A stretch of 43,429 bases of DNA, from contig JADYZM010000016.1 in assembly GCA_020853105.1 (NCBI GenBank), forward strand, positions 1 through 43,429, read 5' to 3'. This document shows positions 1-8,699 of the stretch, piece by piece (position 1 is the stretch's first letter; each line of letters opens with the position of its first letter). The notes under the pieces were generated by a model. It ran no database searches and was not told where the DNA came from. It worked only from the letters and a program-made list of their open reading frames with translations. The DNA comes from Flavobacteriales bacterium. Its GTDB lineage: Bacteria; Bacteroidota; Bacteroidia; Flavobacteriales_E; Vicingaceae. The position numbers and the translations under genes were made by a program.

Positions 1-362
1 CAAGCTATCTGTGGAGCGACAATTCAAGCAACCAAACGCTAGATGTTACTACCTCAGGAACTTATTCAGTAACCGTAACCGATGGTAACGGCTGTATAGG
101 CAAAGACACAATAACCGTAACCGAAAATGCACTGCCTGTGGTAACACTTGGAGCAGATGCCGGCTATTGTGCAGGTACGCCGTTCAGCACAACACTTGAC
201 GCAGGGAATGCAGGCTCAAGCTATCTGTGGAGCGACAATTCAAGCAACCAAACGCTAGATGTTACAACCTCAGGTACTTACTCAGTAACCGTAACCGATG
301 GTAACGGCTGTATAGGAAAAGACACAGTAACCGTAACCGAAAACGCACTGCCTGTGGTAACA
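1..362 (+). repeat. 216-bp intragenic tandem repeat, nearly identical copies
   Basis: Bases 1-146 and 217-362 can be aligned directly and differ at 6 positions, mostly in third codon positions. The period is 216 bp, which is 72 codons, so the frame is kept. Only the last two copies are visible, the first being cut by the window edge. Confidence 0.9.
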
Positions 363-809
363 GTAACTCAAAACGGAGCTGATTTAACGGCAGATGAAAG
401 TGCAGTAGGAACAAGCTATATGTGGATAGATTGTGACAACAACAATACTCCTATTATTGAAGCCTTTTATCAGCAATTTACACCTACACAAAACGGCAAT
501 TATGCAGTTGTGGTTACTTCACAAGAAGGCTGTTCAGATACATCAGCTTGTATTCCTGTAACTACAGTAGGAATAGCTAAAACAGCTGAATTATTTGGAG
601 TTTCAGTATATCCAAATCCGGTATCCGGAATTTTAAATATAGAGCTCAAAAAACAGGCTACAATAAGAATTGTATCTATTTTAGGAGAAACACTTTTTGA
701 AAGTAAACTTCAAGAAGGAAAAACATCCATTGATGTGAGCAATTATGCAAAAGGTGTTTACTTTATCCAAAGTGAAAAAATAGAAAATACTAAGTTTATC
801 AAAAACTAA
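3..809 (+). CDS. T9SS-sorted surface protein with Ig-like repeats, 5' end outside window
   Basis: The reading frame is already open at base 3, so this is the C-terminal 268 codons of a larger protein whose start lies outside the window. It carries about one and a half copies of a 72-residue Ig/PKD-like repeat (YLWSDNSSNQTLDV, then GTYSVTVTDGNGC), then a different module with the text WIDCDNN and NGNYAVVVT, and ends in a typical T9SS type A sorting domain (VSVYPNPVSGILNIE to KGVYFIQSEK, about the last 75 residues). Known for the family: the C-terminal domain directs export through the T9SS and cleavage or attachment at the cell surface. Inference: adhesin-like or structural surface protein. 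The next gene carries a paralogous copy of the WIDCDNN module. An internal ATG at 138 is not the start, because the repeat continues upstream of it. Confidence 0.9.
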   Translation, partial: SYLWSDNSSNQTLDVTTSGTYSVTVTDGNGCIGKDTITVTENALPVVTLGADAGYCAGTPFSTTLDAGNAGSSYLWSDNSSNQTLDVTTSGTYSVTVTDGNGCIGKDTVTVTENALPVVTVTQNGADLTADESAVGTSYMWIDCDNNNTPIIEAFYQQFTPTQNGNYAVVVTSQEGCSDTSACIPVTTVGIAKTAELFGVSVYPNPVSGILNIELKKQATIRIVSILGETLFESKLQEGKTSIDVSNYAKGVYFIQSEKIENTKFIKN

Positions 810-827
810 AATTAGTGCTTTAAAAAC

Positions 828-868
828 GAATCTCGATTTCCCTCAAGGAAGTCGAGATTCATTTTTTT
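828..868 (+). terminator. Rho-independent terminator after the Ig-repeat gene
   Basis: A perfect 9-bp stem (GAATCTCGA at 828-836 with TCGAGATTC at 852-860) is followed by a T run at 862-868. It lies 18 bases after the stop codon of the upstream T9SS gene. Confidence 0.85.
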
Positions 869-869
869 A

Positions 870-877
870 TAAATTTG
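870..877 (+). promoter_or_regulatory. Bacteroidota -7 box TAAATTTG for the NHL protein gene
   Basis: An exact match to the Bacteroidota sigma-70 box TAnnTTTG lies directly behind the preceding terminator and 23 bases before the ATG at 901. No clear -33 TTG is visible at the usual spacing. Confidence 0.6.
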
Positions 878-900
878 TGTTCAATAAAAAAAATTAATTC

Positions 901-3354
901 ATGAAAATTTCATTACGAAAAACAATAACTCATATTTGTGTTATTGTTTTATTAAACAGCTCTCAAGCACAAGATGTAACCACTTTTGCAGGTGGTATAT
1001 GGGGTTTTGCCGATGGAACAAGTTCTTCAGCTGAATTTTTATTTCCAAGAGGGGTTTGTATGGACAAAACAGGAAATATTTATGTAGCTGATGAGTGGAA
1101 TCATAAAATTAGAAAAATTACACCCGGAGGAATTGTTTCTACATTAGCCGGAAGTACGGTGGGTTATTCCGACGGTATCGGTACATCAGCCCAATTTAAC
1201 TATCCCAATGGAGTCTGTTCGGATACTTCAGGGAATATCTATGTAGCAGATTGTAGTAACCATAAAATCAGAAAAATTACACCTGCAGGAGTGGTTACTA
1301 CATTGGCAGGAAGCGGTAATTATGGATATGCAGATGGACAAGGCTTATCTGCTGAGTTTGCTCTTCCAATAGGAATATGCTCGGATACTTTAGGAAATAT
1401 CTATGTAGCAGATTATTATAATCATAAAATTAGAAAAATTACACCTACAGGAATGGTAACTACGTTGGCAGGTGACATCCAGGGTTACGCAGATGGATTG
1501 AGTTCGGTAGCCCAATTTAACTATCCCTATGGTGTCTGCATAGATCCTGCCGGGAATATTTTTGTTGCAGATTATGGAAACCATAAAATTCGAAAGATTA
1601 CTTCAGGAGGAATAGTTTCAACTTTAGCCGGAAGTACAATGGGTTATTCCGACGGTATCGGTACATCTGCCCAATTTAATTTTCCGAGAGGAGTTTACTC
1701 AGATACCTCTGGGAATATCTATGTAGCAGATCAGAATAATAATAAAATTCGAAAGATCACTTCATCAGGAATGGTTTCTACCGTTGTGGGGAGTACACGG
1801 GGTTATGCCGACGGTGTCGGAATGTCTGCCCTATTTGATGCTCCTAGTGGAATATGCTTGGATACCTCTGGGAATATATATATAGCAGATGCGGCAAATC
1901 ATAGAATTCGTAAGGCTACATCGGCTGGAGTAGTTACTACAATAGCCGGTAGAGGAAGCTATACCGATGGGACAGGTTCATCTGTTCAATTTTGGGAACC
2001 ACAAGGTGTCTGCTCGGATATCTATGGAAATATATATGTAGCAGATGCGTTAAATCATAGAATTCGAAAGATTACTTCTGCAGGAATGGTTTCTACTTTT
2101 GCCGGAAGCACATCAGGTTATGCCGACGGTGTTGGTACGTCTGCCCAATTTAATTATCCGAGTGGAGTCTGCTCAGATACATCAGGAAATATATATGTAG
2201 CAGATATGTTTAATCATAGAATCCGAAAAATTACACCCGGAGGAGTGGTTACTACTTTGGCAGGAGGTGTACAGGGAGCTATTGACGGAACTGGTACATC
2301 TGCACAATTTAATTCTCCCAAGGGAATCTGTATAGATTCATTAGGAAATATATATGTGGCAGATATGCAGAATAACAGAATTCGAAAGATTACACCTGCC
2401 GGTGTGGTTACTACCATAGCAGGCAGTACGTGGGGTTATGCTGATGGATTAGGTTTAGCTGCTAAATTTTATTTTCCCACTGGAGTCTGCTTAGATTCCT
2501 CAGGGAATATCTATGTAGTCGATCAACAAAATAGTAGAATCCGTAAGGTTACACCCGCAGGAATGGTTACCACCTTTGCTGGAGACAGTATTGTGGGCTA
2601 TACCGACGGAACCGGCTTATCTGCCAAATTTGCTTATCCAACAGGAATTTGTTCTGATGCCTCAGGGAATATGTTTATAGCAGACTCTTATAATAATAAA
2701 ATTCGCAAGCTTACTCTTTCAGGAGTAGTAACTACTATTGCAGGCAATGGCATGATAGGCTATATCGACAGTACAGGTTTGTACGCTAAATTTTATAATC
2801 CCACAGGAATCTGCTTAGATACTTCAGGTAATATATACGTAGCTGATAATTACAACAATATTATTCGTAAAATTACTATGTGTAAACTAAACACAGGTGT
2901 AACTCAAAACACTAACATTTTAACCGCCGATGCAACAGGAACAACATACCAGTGGTTGGATTGTGATAATAACTATGCAATTATCCCCGGAGAAACTAAT
3001 CAATCGTTTACTGCAACTGCAAATGGGAATTATGCTGTTGCGATTACAGAAAACAGTTGTATAGATACTTCTGCCTGCATGTCAGTAAATAGTTTAGGAA
3101 TTAATGAAATTGTAAGTTCATTCTTTGTTATACACCCCAACCCATCAAACGGAACATTAACCATTGCTTTAGATAAAAACTACAGCCTAGCTGCTGTGCA
3201 AGTAGTTGATGTTTTAGGAAAAGTGGTTCTTGCAAAAGAATTTAGAAATGAGCAAAATATCAAATTAACTCTAAACACTCAAAAAGGTGTTTATTTCGTA
3301 AAAATCAATACCAACGAAGGGACTGAAAGTACTACGAAAGTGGTAGTAGAGTAA
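901..3354 (+). CDS. Secreted NHL-repeat beta-propeller protein with T9SS sorting domain
   Basis: An 817-residue exported protein. Residues 1-24 are a signal peptide (MKISLRKT, hydrophobic ICVIVLLN, then AQ). Residues about 25-660 hold twelve NHL repeats of about 53-55 residues, each with the signature GNIYVAD, N(H/N)(K/R)IRKIT and VVTTLAG. A module with WLDCDNN and NGNYAVAIT follows (about 665-730), then a T9SS type A sorting domain (IHPNPSNGTLTIA to KGVYFVKIN). NHL repeats usually build six-bladed propellers, so twelve repeats suggest two propellers in series (inference). Ligand unknown; such proteins usually mediate binding at the cell surface. It has its own promoter and terminator, so it is probably monocistronic. 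The ATG start fits the signal peptide. Confidence 0.92.
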   Translation: MKISLRKTITHICVIVLLNSSQAQDVTTFAGGIWGFADGTSSSAEFLFPRGVCMDKTGNIYVADEWNHKIRKITPGGIVSTLAGSTVGYSDGIGTSAQFNYPNGVCSDTSGNIYVADCSNHKIRKITPAGVVTTLAGSGNYGYADGQGLSAEFALPIGICSDTLGNIYVADYYNHKIRKITPTGMVTTLAGDIQGYADGLSSVAQFNYPYGVCIDPAGNIFVADYGNHKIRKITSGGIVSTLAGSTMGYSDGIGTSAQFNFPRGVYSDTSGNIYVADQNNNKIRKITSSGMVSTVVGSTRGYADGVGMSALFDAPSGICLDTSGNIYIADAANHRIRKATSAGVVTTIAGRGSYTDGTGSSVQFWEPQGVCSDIYGNIYVADALNHRIRKITSAGMVSTFAGSTSGYADGVGTSAQFNYPSGVCSDTSGNIYVADMFNHRIRKITPGGVVTTLAGGVQGAIDGTGTSAQFNSPKGICIDSLGNIYVADMQNNRIRKITPAGVVTTIAGSTWGYADGLGLAAKFYFPTGVCLDSSGNIYVVDQQNSRIRKVTPAGMVTTFAGDSIVGYTDGTGLSAKFAYPTGICSDASGNMFIADSYNNKIRKLTLSGVVTTIAGNGMIGYIDSTGLYAKFYNPTGICLDTSGNIYVADNYNNIIRKITMCKLNTGVTQNTNILTADATGTTYQWLDCDNNYAIIPGETNQSFTATANGNYAVAITENSCIDTSACMSVNSLGINEIVSSFFVIHPNPSNGTLTIALDKNYSLAAVQVVDVLGKVVLAKEFRNEQNIKLTLNTQKGVYFVKINTNEGTESTTKVVVE

Positions 3355-3384
3355 ACTATCATTTATTTTAAGTTTTTCATAATC

Positions 3385-3415
3385 AGCCCCGTTAGATAGA
3401 GCGGGGCTGTTTTTG
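3385..3415 (+). terminator. Rho-independent terminator after the NHL protein gene
   Basis: A GC-rich stem (AGCCCCG at 3385-3391 with CGGGGCT at 3402-3408) is followed by GTTTTTG. It lies 30 bases after the stop codon. Confidence 0.85.
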
Positions 3416-3531
3416 TATTCATACAGCTAAGTATTTATAGATGAAACTATAGAAGTGAAACGGTTTAATTGTTTTGGTGGATAGTTTTTTTGTTAATGAT
3501 TACCATACTTTTAAAACAAAAATAAACCTGT

Positions 3532-3557
3532 TAAAAGCTGTAACTCAAGAGCTTTTA
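3532..3557 (-). terminator. Possible terminator of the cysH-yeeE operon
   Basis: An 8-bp inverted repeat (TAAAAGCT at 3532-3539, AGCTTTTA at 3550-3557) overlaps the stop codon of the last minus-strand gene. Read on the minus strand it is followed only by a short, interrupted T stretch, so the call is weak. Confidence 0.35.
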
Positions 3558-3971
3558 GTGCGGAAGTTTGTTTTTGATTGCACCGTATGTAATGGTTCCG
3601 ATATAAACAAAAATCAAAACAAGTAGTATAGATAGATTTCCTGCTCCGAGGTGAATAAACAAAGGGGCAGTACAAGCCCCTACCAATGACCACCCCAATC
3701 CGAACAGGAGCCCGCCAAAAAAATTGGCTCGGATTAACAATGGCTTAGGTTTCAAATCGATAGGTTCGTCTTTTATGGTTGTTAAATGCACCGATTTAAT
3801 AATCAATACTGAAACAATACCAGTAATAACGGCAGAGCCAATAACACCAAAAAGATGAAAAGATTGAAAATGAAACATCTCAACGATTCTATACCACGAA
3901 ATAGCTTCTGATTTAATGAGTACAAAACCAAAGTAGAAACCCAATAAGATATATTTTATATTTTTTTTCAA
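3555..3971 (-). CDS. YeeE/YedE-type sulfur transporter, C-terminal half protein (DUF6691-like)
   Basis: A 138-residue membrane protein with about four hydrophobic segments. Conserved marks are SEAISWYRIVEMFHFQSFH near the N-terminus and GLGWSLVGACTAPL with a cysteine at residue 100. Known: YeeE/YedE (TsuA-type) proteins take up thiosulfate or related sulfur compounds through conserved cysteines; in many Bacteroidota the protein is split into two half-size genes. The start is TTG at 3971, which overlaps the TGA stop of the upstream half gene (TTGA), so the two are probably translated together. The open frame extends 40 codons upstream, but that part is the shadow of the neighbour and lacks family character. 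Substrate is inferred. Confidence 0.85.
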   Translation of the reverse strand: MKKNIKYILLGFYFGFVLIKSEAISWYRIVEMFHFQSFHLFGVIGSAVITGIVSVLIIKSVHLTTIKDEPIDLKPKPLLIRANFFGGLLFGLGWSLVGACTAPLFIHLGAGNLSILLVLIFVYIGTITYGAIKNKLPH

Positions 3972-4525
3972 AATAAAAAATCCAAAATAAAAAATGACCC
4001 GAAAACTCCGCCTATAAAAAATCCGATTGATGCCACCAAAGATGCAGAACTTAATAAGCTTAGACCCATAATGGTGTGTCCTGATGTGCATCCGTCAGCA
4101 TATCTAGAACCAAACCCAATGAGAAAGCCACCAAACAGAAGTAACAGTCCGTACAGAGAGAATAAATTTGTTGGACTGAATAACTCCTTTGGAAGAAAAC
4201 CTTCTACGGGAATGTTTTTTGATAAAAAATAATTTTTTGCTGTTTCGCTCAATTCACTTGTATGTATATCAGAAAAATTTAGAAACACCAACCCAGAAAC
4301 AAAAATTCCAAAAACAAACCATGTAGCCCACTCGTGTTCTTTGTAATTGTATTTGAAATAAGCTGATTTTGACAGTTTCAGCCACGAACAAACATGACGA
4401 AACGAAGATGACACACCAAATTGTTTGTTGCTGGTTAGTATGAGTAATGGAACAATTAAACCGAGGAGTGGACCGGAAACGTACCAAGGAAGTGGGTTTT
4501 CAATAAAATCTAATATGTGCTTCAT
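3968..4525 (-). CDS. YeeE/YedE-type sulfur transporter, N-terminal half protein
   Basis: A 185-residue membrane protein with roughly five hydrophobic segments. The diagnostic motif GSRYADGCTSGHTIMGLS (residues 140-156, Cys146) is the YeeE/YedE signature. The start is the ATG at 4525, giving MKHILDFIENPLPWY; the frame is open to 4651, but that extension overlaps cysH and is not conserved in character. It lies 16 bases behind cysH and is followed, with a 4-base overlap, by its partner half protein. Inference: together they form one inner-membrane channel for thiosulfate or another reduced sulfur compound, feeding assimilation with CysH. Confidence 0.88.
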   Translation of the reverse strand: MKHILDFIENPLPWYVSGPLLGLIVPLLILTSNKQFGVSSSFRHVCSWLKLSKSAYFKYNYKEHEWATWFVFGIFVSGLVFLNFSDIHTSELSETAKNYFLSKNIPVEGFLPKELFSPTNLFSLYGLLLLFGGFLIGFGSRYADGCTSGHTIMGLSLLSSASLVASIGFFIGGVFGSFFILDFLF

Positions 4526-4541
4526 GAGAATACAAACATTT

Positions 4542-5231
4542 TTACAAATGCAAACCGCATTCGGTCTTAGGGTTGTTGTTCCATCTGCCTTCCCTACCTT
4601 CTCCGGGCACTGTGCAATGTGAACAACCAATAGAAAAATATCCTTTAGCAATTAAAGGATGAAAAGGAAGGTCGTTTTTTTTGATATATTCCGCTCTTCC
4701 TTCTTTTGTTACATCTAGCAGAGGATAAAATTTAAGTATTCCGCCTCTTTCTTCAAAGAAATTGAGAGATGCTCGGTGGTCGCTTTGCCACTTCATTAAA
4801 CCGGATACCCAAACTGTATAATTTTGTTTTATTTTCTCCAAGGGCTTAACTTTATTCACCGAACAACACAAGTCCGGATCTTTTTTCCAAGTCTCGTCTT
4901 TGGTAGTAAATTCATGCTCCCAGGTTTCTGCCTTAACGTCTTCAACCTTTAATCCGTATAGTTCTGTAAGTTGTGCTTTGTATGCCAGAGTTTCATCAAA
5001 ATGGTATCCCGTATTGATAAAATGTATCAACTGATTGGGGTTTATTTTAGAAAAAACATGAAGTAGAAAAGCAGAAGTGGCTGCAAAAGATGAGGTAAGC
5101 ATCACTTCTTCGGGTTTAAAATCTAAGTACAATTCAGCAATTCTTTGATCGACAGTTAATGCACTGTATTTTTCATTCAACAACCGAATTTCTTCAGCAG
5201 TAAAGACTCTTTTAACTTGTGGTTCGTTCAT
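4542..5231 (-). CDS. cysH: Phosphoadenylyl/adenylyl-sulfate reductase, iron-sulfur type
   Basis: A 229-residue PAPS/APS reductase, which reduces activated sulfate to sulfite in cysteine biosynthesis. The ATP-pyrophosphatase-like fold is seen in SSFAATSAFLLH and NTGYHFDETL. Four cysteines of a [4Fe-4S] cluster are present (C122, C123, C203, C206 in LCCSVNK and CSHC), and the catalytic cysteine C225 sits in ECGLHL at the C-terminus. The cluster cysteines mark the APS-reducing or dual type, as in Bacillus and plants. The start is the ATG at 5231 (MNEPQVKRVF); an in-frame extension to 5288 is unlikely. First gene of a three-gene minus-strand operon with the split YeeE transporter. The genes for sulfate activation are not in the window. 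Confidence 0.92.
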   Translation of the reverse strand: MNEPQVKRVFTAEEIRLLNEKYSALTVDQRIAELYLDFKPEEVMLTSSFAATSAFLLHVFSKINPNQLIHFINTGYHFDETLAYKAQLTELYGLKVEDVKAETWEHEFTTKDETWKKDPDLCCSVNKVKPLEKIKQNYTVWVSGLMKWQSDHRASLNFFEERGGILKFYPLLDVTKEGRAEYIKKNDLPFHPLIAKGYFSIGCSHCTVPGEGREGRWNNNPKTECGLHL

Positions 5232-5385
5232 TTTCAAATGATGAATTTGAATGTAAAATTGACCATTTATTTTGATTTTGGAAAACAAAAATTTTGTTTA
5301 AAAACCCTTATCATTCGTATCAATTTGAAATAGAAAACAAAAGACAGATAATAATCGTCAGTAACATAAAAATTAAAAAATCCAC

Positions 5386-5393
5386 TACCTTTG
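5386..5393 (+). promoter_or_regulatory. -7 box TACCTTTG for surE
   Basis: An exact TAnnTTTG match whose last three bases are the TTG at 5391 that would otherwise look like the surE start. A transcript starting about 6 bases downstream would exclude that TTG, so the start is placed at 5409. Confidence 0.6.
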
Positions 5394-5408
5394 AGAAAAA
5401 ATAAACCA

Positions 5409-6170
5409 TTGAAAAAACCACTAATTTTAATCGTTAACGACGACGGAATTTCTGCTCCCGGAATTTCTGCATTGATAGAAGCTGCAGCACCTTTTGGACA
5501 AATCGTTGTGGTTGCTCCTGATAAACCACAAAGCGGAATGGGACATGCTGTTACACTCAACACAGCCATTCGAGTGAATAGTTGGGAGAAAGAAGGAATA
5601 ACTTATCATTCATGCAGCGGTACTCCTGTGGATTGTGTGAAAATGGGAGTCAGCAAATTGCTACCAAAAAAACCGGATTTGATTCTTTCGGGAATTAACC
5701 ATGGGGCAAACTCTTCAATCAATGTTATTTATTCCGGAACTATGTCGGCAGCCATTGAGGGGGCAATGGAAGGAATTCCATCAATCGGATTTTCGTTGTG
5801 CAACCATTCTATCGAAGCTAATTTTGAATCATCAAAAGTAATTGTTTCTCAAATACTTAAGAAGATGTTTGCTAATTCTCCCCAACCCCTTTGTTTGAAT
5901 GTAAATATTCCGGATATACCTTATGAGTTAATTCAAGGAATAAAAGTATGCAGACAAGCTAACGGATGTTGGGAGGAAGACTTTGACGAACGAACAGACC
6001 CGTCAGGAAAAAAATACTACTGGCTCACCGGAAAATTCGTTACAGAAGATGCTTCTGACGATACAGATGAGTGGGCATTAAAAAACAACTACGTGTCGGT
6101 CGTACCCATACAGTTTGACTTTACCAACTATAACATAATCAATAAATTAATTCACTTTGAAAATGATTGA
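5409..6170 (+). CDS. surE: 5'/3'-nucleotidase SurE
   Basis: A 253-residue cytoplasmic, metal-dependent nucleoside-5'-monophosphate phosphatase. The N-terminal metal-binding NDDG (Asp11, Asp12) in LIVNDDGISAPGI, SGTPVDCVKMG, and GINHGANSSINVIYSGTMSAA are the family motifs. The frame is also open from a TTG at 5391, but that codon lies inside the promoter box; the TTG at 5409 gives MKKPLILIVNDDG, which fits the usual SurE N-terminus. There is no ATG in this part. The stop overlaps the next gene by 8 bases, and the operon continues to lpxB. Confidence 0.92.
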   Translation: MKKPLILIVNDDGISAPGISALIEAAAPFGQIVVVAPDKPQSGMGHAVTLNTAIRVNSWEKEGITYHSCSGTPVDCVKMGVSKLLPKKPDLILSGINHGANSSINVIYSGTMSAAIEGAMEGIPSIGFSLCNHSIEANFESSKVIVSQILKKMFANSPQPLCLNVNIPDIPYELIQGIKVCRQANGCWEEDFDERTDPSGKKYYWLTGKFVTEDASDDTDEWALKNNYVSVVPIQFDFTNYNIINKLIHFEND

Positions 6171-6459
6171 AGCACTAAAAAAAATGGATCACCTCTCAAT
6201 AGGATTGATTTTGGGATTACTTTTTCCTATAACAACTATGTATCTGATTTTAAAACTGACATCAAACATGTCGTTGTTTTATATCATTTCAAATCCGTTT
6301 TTTAGCCCTGTAATTGATTCTTTGAAAGGAAGTTTACTGATTAATCTAGCTTTGTTTTTTGTGTTTTATTGGTTACAAAAAGATAAATCTGCACGCGGTG
6401 TTGTTGCAGCAACATTAATCTATGGGGCAGGCTATGTGTGGTATATGATATTTATGTAA
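6163..6459 (+). CDS. Small membrane protein of unknown function between surE and lpxB
   Basis: A 98-residue protein with three hydrophobic segments (about residues 12-31, 36-50 with a break, and 60-72), followed by a short lysine-containing loop and a final hydrophobic stretch AATLIYGAGYVWYMIF. I do not recognise a family. The ATG at 6163 overlaps the surE stop by 8 bases, which suggests translational coupling; an in-frame TTG two codons earlier is possible but unnecessary. lpxB follows after 18 bases. The position hints at an envelope role, which is inference only. Confidence 0.75.
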   Translation: MIEALKKMDHLSIGLILGLLFPITTMYLILKLTSNMSLFYIISNPFFSPVIDSLKGSLLINLALFFVFYWLQKDKSARGVVAATLIYGAGYVWYMIFM

Positions 6460-6477
6460 GATTCTTATAACAATTCT

Positions 6478-7599
6478 ATGAACTACTACATAATTGCAGG
6501 TGAAGCTTCGGGAGATTTACACGCATCAAATCTGATTAAGGAATTAAAGAAGCGAGATGTTCATGCAAAATTCAGAGGCTGGGGCGGTGATTTGATGCAG
6601 CAACAAGGAACAGAGCTTGTTAAACACTACAAAGAATTGGCTTTTATGGGCTTTGTTGAAGTGGTTTTAAATCTCAAAACCATTTTGAAAAACCTTTCTT
6701 TCTGTAAAAAAGATATTTTGGAAAATCGTCCTGACGTTTTGATTTTAGTGGATTATCCGGGATTTAATTTAAAAATTGCAAAATGGGCAAAAGAAAATCA
6801 AATCCGAGTATTTTATTATATATCGCCACAAATTTGGGCGTGGAAACAAAATAGAGTGCATCAAATCAAACAGAATGTGGATAAAATGTTTGTTATCTTA
6901 CCTTTCGAAAAGGAATTTTACAAAAAATTTAATGTTGATGTCGATTTTGTAGGACACCCTCTCCTTGATGCCATTGCACACCGAAATCCATCTGATTTGA
7001 ACGATTTTTGTGTAAAAAATAACTTACCTAACAAACCTATAATTGCACTATTACCGGGTAGCAGAGCACAAGAAATATCTAAAATGTTGCCTATTATGTT
7101 GTCCGTTGTAAACCGTTTTCCTGATTTTCAATTTGTGGTTGCCGGAGCCCCCTCGCAACACCTATCATTTTACAAACAATTCTTAAACGGTCAGGTTTCA
7201 CTTGTTGAAAATCAGACCTATTCATTACTTGAACACTCAACGGCTGCATTAGTTACATCTGGAACCGCAACCTTAGAAACAGCACTATTCGGAGTGCCTC
7301 AAGTAGTTTGCTACAAAGGAAGTTTTGTTTCGTACTACATTGCAAAAATGATAATTAAGGTGGGTTATATTTCGTTGGTAAACCTGATTTCAGATAAAGA
7401 AATTGTGAAAGAACTCATTCAAAACGAACTGAATACAGAAACCCTCGCTAAGGAATTGACAAAAATTATATCAGAAAATAAACACAACGAACTGAAAATT
7501 CAATATCAGGAACTGCAAAGTAAATTGGGAGGATATGGAGCGTCAAGCAGAACAGCTGATTTAATATATAACTATTTAAAATTAAAATCGACTTGTTAA
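6478..7599 (+). CDS. lpxB: Lipid-A-disaccharide synthase
   Basis: A 373-residue GT19-family glycosyltransferase that joins UDP-2,3-diacylglucosamine and lipid X into the lipid A disaccharide at the inner face of the inner membrane. Seen: the N-terminal MNYYIIAGEASGDLHASNL, GWGGDLMQQQG, the patch YYISPQIWAWKQNRV, FVGHPLLD, LLPGSRAQEI and the C-terminal VTSGTATLETALFGVPQVVCYK. Full length for the family. It shows that the organism makes lipid A. Probably in one operon with surE and the small membrane gene; a promoter for queA lies across its 3' end. Confidence 0.96.
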   Translation: MNYYIIAGEASGDLHASNLIKELKKRDVHAKFRGWGGDLMQQQGTELVKHYKELAFMGFVEVVLNLKTILKNLSFCKKDILENRPDVLILVDYPGFNLKIAKWAKENQIRVFYYISPQIWAWKQNRVHQIKQNVDKMFVILPFEKEFYKKFNVDVDFVGHPLLDAIAHRNPSDLNDFCVKNNLPNKPIIALLPGSRAQEISKMLPIMLSVVNRFPDFQFVVAGAPSQHLSFYKQFLNGQVSLVENQTYSLLEHSTAALVTSGTATLETALFGVPQVVCYKGSFVSYYIAKMIIKVGYISLVNLISDKEIVKELIQNELNTETLAKELTKIISENKHNELKIQYQELQSKLGGYGASSRTADLIYNYLKLKSTC

Positions 7600-7622
7600 T
7601 TATATAGATATTATTACATTTG
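7593..7622 (+). promoter_or_regulatory. queA promoter: TTG, 19-base spacer, TACATTTG
   Basis: This is the best-formed promoter in the window: a -33 TTG at 7593-7595, a spacer of 19, and a perfect -7 box TACATTTG at 7615-7622. The ATG of queA is 30 bases downstream. The -33 element overlaps the end of lpxB. Confidence 0.75.
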
Positions 7623-7652
7623 CAGCCTCATTTTTGAAGTTATTCCAAACCT

Positions 7653-8699
7653 ATGAAATTATCAAAATTTAAATTTGATTTACCCGCAGAATTACTTGCT
7701 GAACACCCGTCAAAAGAACGTGATGAAGCTCGTTTAATGGTTGTTCACCGAAAAACAGGAGAAATAGAACACAAACAGTTTAAAGACCTGATTAACTACT
7801 TTGAAGAGGGTGATTTAATGATTGTGAACGATACCAAAGTATTCCCTGCCAGAATGTATGGGAATAAAGAAAAAACAGGAGCAAGAATTGAAGTTTTTTT
7901 ATTAAGAGAACTGAATAGAGAGAGTTTGCTATGGGACGTTTTGGTTGACCCTGCCCGAAAAATTAGAATAGGTAACAAATTGTACTTTGGTAACGATGAT
8001 TTGGTTGCTGAAGTTATCGACAATACTACATCAAGAGGACGTACACTTCGATTTTTATTTGATGGTTCGTATGAAGATTTTAAAGCCATTATTGCAAAAC
8101 TTGGAGAAACACCTCTTCCGCGTTACATCAAAAGAGAAGTAGAACCACAAGATGCAGAACGCTATCAAACCGTATATGCCGAAAATGAAGGCTCGGTAGC
8201 AGCTCCAACTGCAGGATTGCACTTTAGCAAACACTTGATGAAACGACTTGAAATAAAAGGTGTAGATATAGCTAAACTTACTCTACACGTCGGTTTAGGA
8301 ACTTTCCGCTCGGTAGAAGTGGAAGACCTCACCAAACACAAAATGGACTCGGAAGAAGTACATATTCCTCAGAATTGTGTTGATATGGTGAATAAAGCAA
8401 AAAAAGGAAAAGGAAAAATATGTGCCGTTGGTACAACATCTATGCGAGCAATTGAAACATCAGTTTCTGCTGATGGACTACTAAAGCCTTATGATGGATG
8501 GACTAACAAATTTATTTTCCCACCTTATGATTTTAACATTGCCAACTGTATGATAACTAATTTTCACACACCATTATCTACCCTGTTGATGATGACTTGT
8601 GCTTTTGGCGGCTACGATTTGATAATGAAGGCATATAAAGAAGCGATAAAAGAAAAATATAAATTCTATACGTATGGTGATGCCATGCTGATTTTGTAA
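7653..8699 (+). CDS. queA: S-adenosylmethionine:tRNA ribosyltransferase-isomerase
   Basis: A 348-residue QueA. It transfers and isomerises the ribosyl part of SAM to preQ1-modified tRNA, giving epoxyqueuosine in the queuosine pathway. Family marks: [23 protein letters not shown] at the start (residues 8-30), [47 protein letters not shown] and [11 protein letters not shown]. Length is normal. The ATG at 7653 follows a strong promoter. Likely co-transcribed with the four-helix-bundle gene and ispD. Confidence 0.96.
   Translation: MKLSKFKFDLPAELLAEHPSKERDEARLMVVHRKTGEIEHKQFKDLINYFEEGDLMIVNDTKVFPARMYGNKEKTGARIEVFLLRELNRESLLWDVLVDPARKIRIGNKLYFGNDDLVAEVIDNTTSRGRTLRFLFDGSYEDFKAIIAKLGETPLPRYIKREVEPQDAERYQTVYAENEGSVAAPTAGLHFSKHLMKRLEIKGVDIAKLTLHVGLGTFRSVEVEDLTKHKMDSEEVHIPQNCVDMVNKAKKGKGKICAVGTTSMRAIETSVSADGLLKPYDGWTNKFIFPPYDFNIANCMITNFHTPLSTLLMMTCAFGGYDLIMKAYKEAIKEKYKFYTYGDAMLIL

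Noticed and set aside
138..140. GTG/ATG-like start inside the first gene as the real start
   Set aside because: The same repeat continues upstream to the window edge in the same frame.
1050..2880. CRISPR-like or satellite DNA repeats
   Set aside because: The spacing is about 160 bases, the units keep one reading frame and encode NHL repeats.
4425..4622. Plus-strand frame over the cysH/yeeE junction
   Set aside because: It is antisense to well-supported genes, without promoter or protein-family character.
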